15,005 nucleotides of DNA from Bacteroidales bacterium UBA1794 (GTDB taxonomy: Bacteria > Bacteroidota > Bacteroidia > Bacteroidales > Bacteroidaceae), in contig DCFW01000008.1 in NCBI GenBank assembly GCA_002315435.1, forward strand, positions 1-15,005, written 5' to 3'. The notes beneath the pieces were generated by a model. It was not told where the DNA came from. It did no database searches and was given only the letters and a program-made list of their open reading frames with translations. The translations under genes and the position numbers were made by a program. Every line of letters begins with the position of its first letter. Position 1 is the stretch's first letter. Below, in pieces: positions 13,214 to 15,005 of this stretch.

Positions 13214-14704
13214 TTATTTGATCGTTTTGATATATTTCAACACGGTACTTGCTTGTTCCACACCGGCTGCCTGAGCCATTTGCAAGTAAACCTCAGCCTT
13301 GTCTTTGTTGCCTTCTAACAAGTAAAGAAGCCCCATGTTGTTGTAAGCCCTAGGATCAGTTTGCCAACGAAGCAAGTATTTACGAGCTAGTTTGGTATCT
13401 CTACGAGTTAAAGCCACTGCGGCTGCATCTATATTGGCTTCGGGGTTATCAGGGAATAGGCGGGCTGCCAAGTCCATGATATCGTTGAATTCTCTTGAAC
13501 CAGCTTTATAGCTCATTGCTACAGTATAGAAATCGCTCAATGACATCGTTGATGGGTTGTTCTTTACCATCAAACGACCGGTCTGAGCATCCATACCCTG
13601 ACGATCAAAGTTTAACGTGTAAGCTACACGACATACTTGTGGGAAAATATTGTGACGCATGTATTCGTAAGGCACACCATGGTTTAGATCTTCTAAGACT
13701 TTCTCACGGCCGTTTACTACGTCCACGCTCTTGATAATATCTAAGGCGGCTTCCTTTAAGGACATGTTGCTGTTGCTTACCAAAGCGGCAATACTGTCCC
13801 AATCCTCCGTAACCCAAGTGACCTCCAAGGAGTTCTTGTTCGTCAAGTGATTCCCCATCAAGCAACGCTTTAATGACAGCGAGCGTTCCATCGCTTGTGT
13901 TTCATTCTTTTGGTAATCACCGATTGGTGCACCGTAGCCTGTTACGTTTACTTTTGTGAGTGTAGTTCCGTAATATTGTAAAGCATTCTTGATATCGGCT
14001 GAGATGATGTCGAAGATTGAACGGTTTTGTTTGTTCTCGCTTAAGTTACTTAACCCTTTATCTCTGTACCAAGAGATGACGCCTCTCTTCGCAAAGCTGT
14101 TACCCTCTTGTGCTTCAGGTCTCAGGAATTGTACCCAAGCAAGCAAGGTCTCATTCTTAACCAATGGATCCACCGATTCTTTGGGTTCATGAGTAAATGG
14201 AATACTCGCCAATACACGATCTTCGTAAATGTGAGCGCGATGCCCGTTGCAATTGCATTCTTCGCTTTCTACATAAACCGAGCCGTTTTCCATCCAATCC
14301 TTGTAGGAAATAGTTGTATCATAGATAAATGAACGTTTGCCTGTATGGCTTTCTCTCACTACCACAGCTACATTGCTGCGACGGCGATGTTGCAGCACCG
14401 CTGCACGACGTTCGGCTTTCTCTTTGCGGTAACCATTGATTACTACAGAGGAGAGATGGACAATGTTGCTGTCCGTCTTCAACACCGGAGTAAAGGTGAG
14501 TGATTCACCTGAACCGATGGCTACGTTATCATAACTGACTTTCATATACACGTGCAGCAAGTCGCCTTGGCGCTGAAAGCTTTCATTGTTGATATAAAGC
14601 TGACCTTTGTAGGCTACTTGCCCGTAGACTGTTCCTCCGCCACCACAGCAAAATGCTAATAGCAGCAACAACTGTTTTGTTTTTCTTGTATTGCAAATAT
14701 TCAT
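13214..14704 (-). CDS. DUF3868 protein with OmpA-like and TPR-like regions
   Basis: This 496-residue exported protein is commonly found upstream of Bacteroidales pilus genes. It has a Sec signal peptide ending near VYG-Q (28/29) with no lipobox in the usual place. The DUF3868-type N-terminal region covers about 30-180 and ends near an EECNCNG motif with two cysteines (150, 152). An OmpA-like segment, VTGYGAPIGDYQKNETQAME (254-273), is followed by RSLSLKRCL and resembles peptidoglycan-associated domains. TPR-like helices (about 410-482) include AYNNMGLLYLLEGNKDKAEV. It probably works in the periplasm or at the outer membrane in pilus export or anchoring. It starts 13 bp after the DUF3575 gene, so they are co-transcribed. 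Confidence 0.85.
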   Translation of the reverse strand: MNICNTRKTKQLLLLLAFCCGGGGTVYGQVAYKGQLYINNESFQRQGDLLHVYMKVSYDNVAIGSGESLTFTPVLKTDSNIVHLSSVVINGYRKEKAERRAAVLQHRRRSNVAVVVRESHTGKRSFIYDTTISYKDWMENGSVYVESEECNCNGHRAHIYEDRVLASIPFTHEPKESVDPLVKNETLLAWVQFLRPEAQEGNSFAKRGVISWYRDKGLSNLSENKQNRSIFDIISADIKNALQYYGTTLTKVNVTGYGAPIGDYQKNETQAMERSLSLKRCLMGNHLTNKNSLEVTWVTEDWDSIAALVSNSNMSLKEAALDIIKSVDVVNGREKVLEDLNHGVPYEYMRHNIFPQVCRVAYTLNFDRQGMDAQTGRLMVKNNPSTMSLSDFYTVAMSYKAGSREFNDIMDLAARLFPDNPEANIDAAAVALTRRDTKLARKYLLRWQTDPRAYNNMGLLYLLEGNKDKAEVYLQMAQAAGVEQASTVLKYIKTIK

Positions 14705-14717
14705 AATGCTTATGATT

Positions 14718-15005
14718 TTATTTGATCATATATACGAGTGAAATGGAGAGCCTAGTCGGCCCCACATAATCTTTATGAAAGTTCATTTCTTTGTATCCGC
14801 AGCTTCCACATCGGTAACGGGAGTAGTCAGTATGTACATAGCCAACGCTCAGGGCACTTTCTAAGCCCCAGCGTGGCGATAATATCTTATGGTAACCCAA
14901 AGTTATACCTCCGCCATAGAACGTGCCCTGAATGCGCTTATTATCAATTTTAGCAAAAGACACATTTGCCAGGTTAAATGCTCCCGCGAGGGCGTTCACT
15001 CCGAC
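14718..15005 (-). CDS. DUF3575 outer-membrane protein, C-terminal part (5' end outside window)
   Basis: Only the last 95 or so residues are in the window. The frame stays open to the right edge, so the GTG at 14997-14999 is an internal valine and not the start. Alternating beta strands, two CysGly-type positions in YRCGSCGYKE and the ending RLSISLVYMIK fit DUF3575 proteins, which are predicted outer-membrane barrels, usually about 170-200 residues long, encoded at the head of type V pilus operons. It probably forms an assembly pair with the DUF3868 protein, 13 bp downstream. The promoter of the pilus operon should lie to the right of the window. Confidence 0.82.
   Translation of the reverse strand, partial: VGVNALAGAFNLANVSFAKIDNKRIQGTFYGGGITLGYHKILSPRWGLESALSVGYVHTDYSRYRCGSCGYKEMNFHKDYVGPTRLSISLVYMIK

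Noticed and set aside
6382..15005. DGR reverse transcriptase or template repeat
   Set aside because: I looked for a reverse transcriptase frame and for a near-copy of the tail with AAC-rich codons (GTT runs on the plus strand); neither is present in the window.
1..15005. CRISPR array, tRNA genes or IS element
   Set aside because: No regularly spaced repeats, no tRNA cloverleaf sequence in the gaps and no transposase-like frame were seen.

Overview
The window looks like a chromosomal segment of a Bacteroides-type member of the Bacteroidales. Promoters match the Bacteroidales primary-sigma pattern (TTTG, about 20 bp, TAnnTTTG), ribosome binding sites are replaced by A/T-rich leaders, and the proteins are typical of the group: fimbrillin lipoproteins, DUF3575/DUF3868 proteins, a VirE_N/DUF3987 protein and a MurNAc-salvage kinase beside MurQ. 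Every gene I accept is on the minus strand, so transcription runs from the right edge to the left.

Region by region, in window coordinates: (1) 1-386 is the leader and tandem promoter region of a ribosomal RNA operon; the 16S gene begins at the left edge and continues outside. (2) 456-2120 holds murQ and a BadF-family sugar kinase (probable MurNAc/GlcNAc kinase), a two-gene cell-wall recycling operon with its own promoter at 2146-2177, inside the end of the preceding gene. (3) 2165-6381 is an accessory block: a large VirE_N/PriCT-like/DUF3987 protein, an AT-rich orphan protein and a stand-alone MutS domain I-like protein. (4) 6676-15005 is a type V (FimA/Mfa1-type) pilus locus. In transcription order it has a DUF3575 outer-membrane protein (partial), a DUF3868/OmpA-like/TPR protein, a pilin fused to a C-type-lectin-like domain, a plain pilin, a FimB/Mfa2-type anchor and a second lectin-domain subunit with a different, DUF4906-like, N-terminal half.

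The most interesting signal is in the pilus locus. Two subunits with unrelated N-terminal halves carry the same roughly 250-residue C-terminal domain, and their homology continues about 50 bp past the stop codons. The last 45 or so residues of the 592-residue subunit look like the variable region of a diversity-generating retroelement (DGR) target: a YWSSSE motif, about 30 codons mostly ending in C or T with no Asn codon, then RVRPALAF and the stop. No reverse transcriptase or template repeat is in the window, so diversification, if real, would have to act in trans or from outside. The other copy has lost several of the canonical residues and looks fixed. A 404-bp leader rich in inverted repeats precedes the putative variable subunit, which suggests its expression is set separately from the rest of the pilus.
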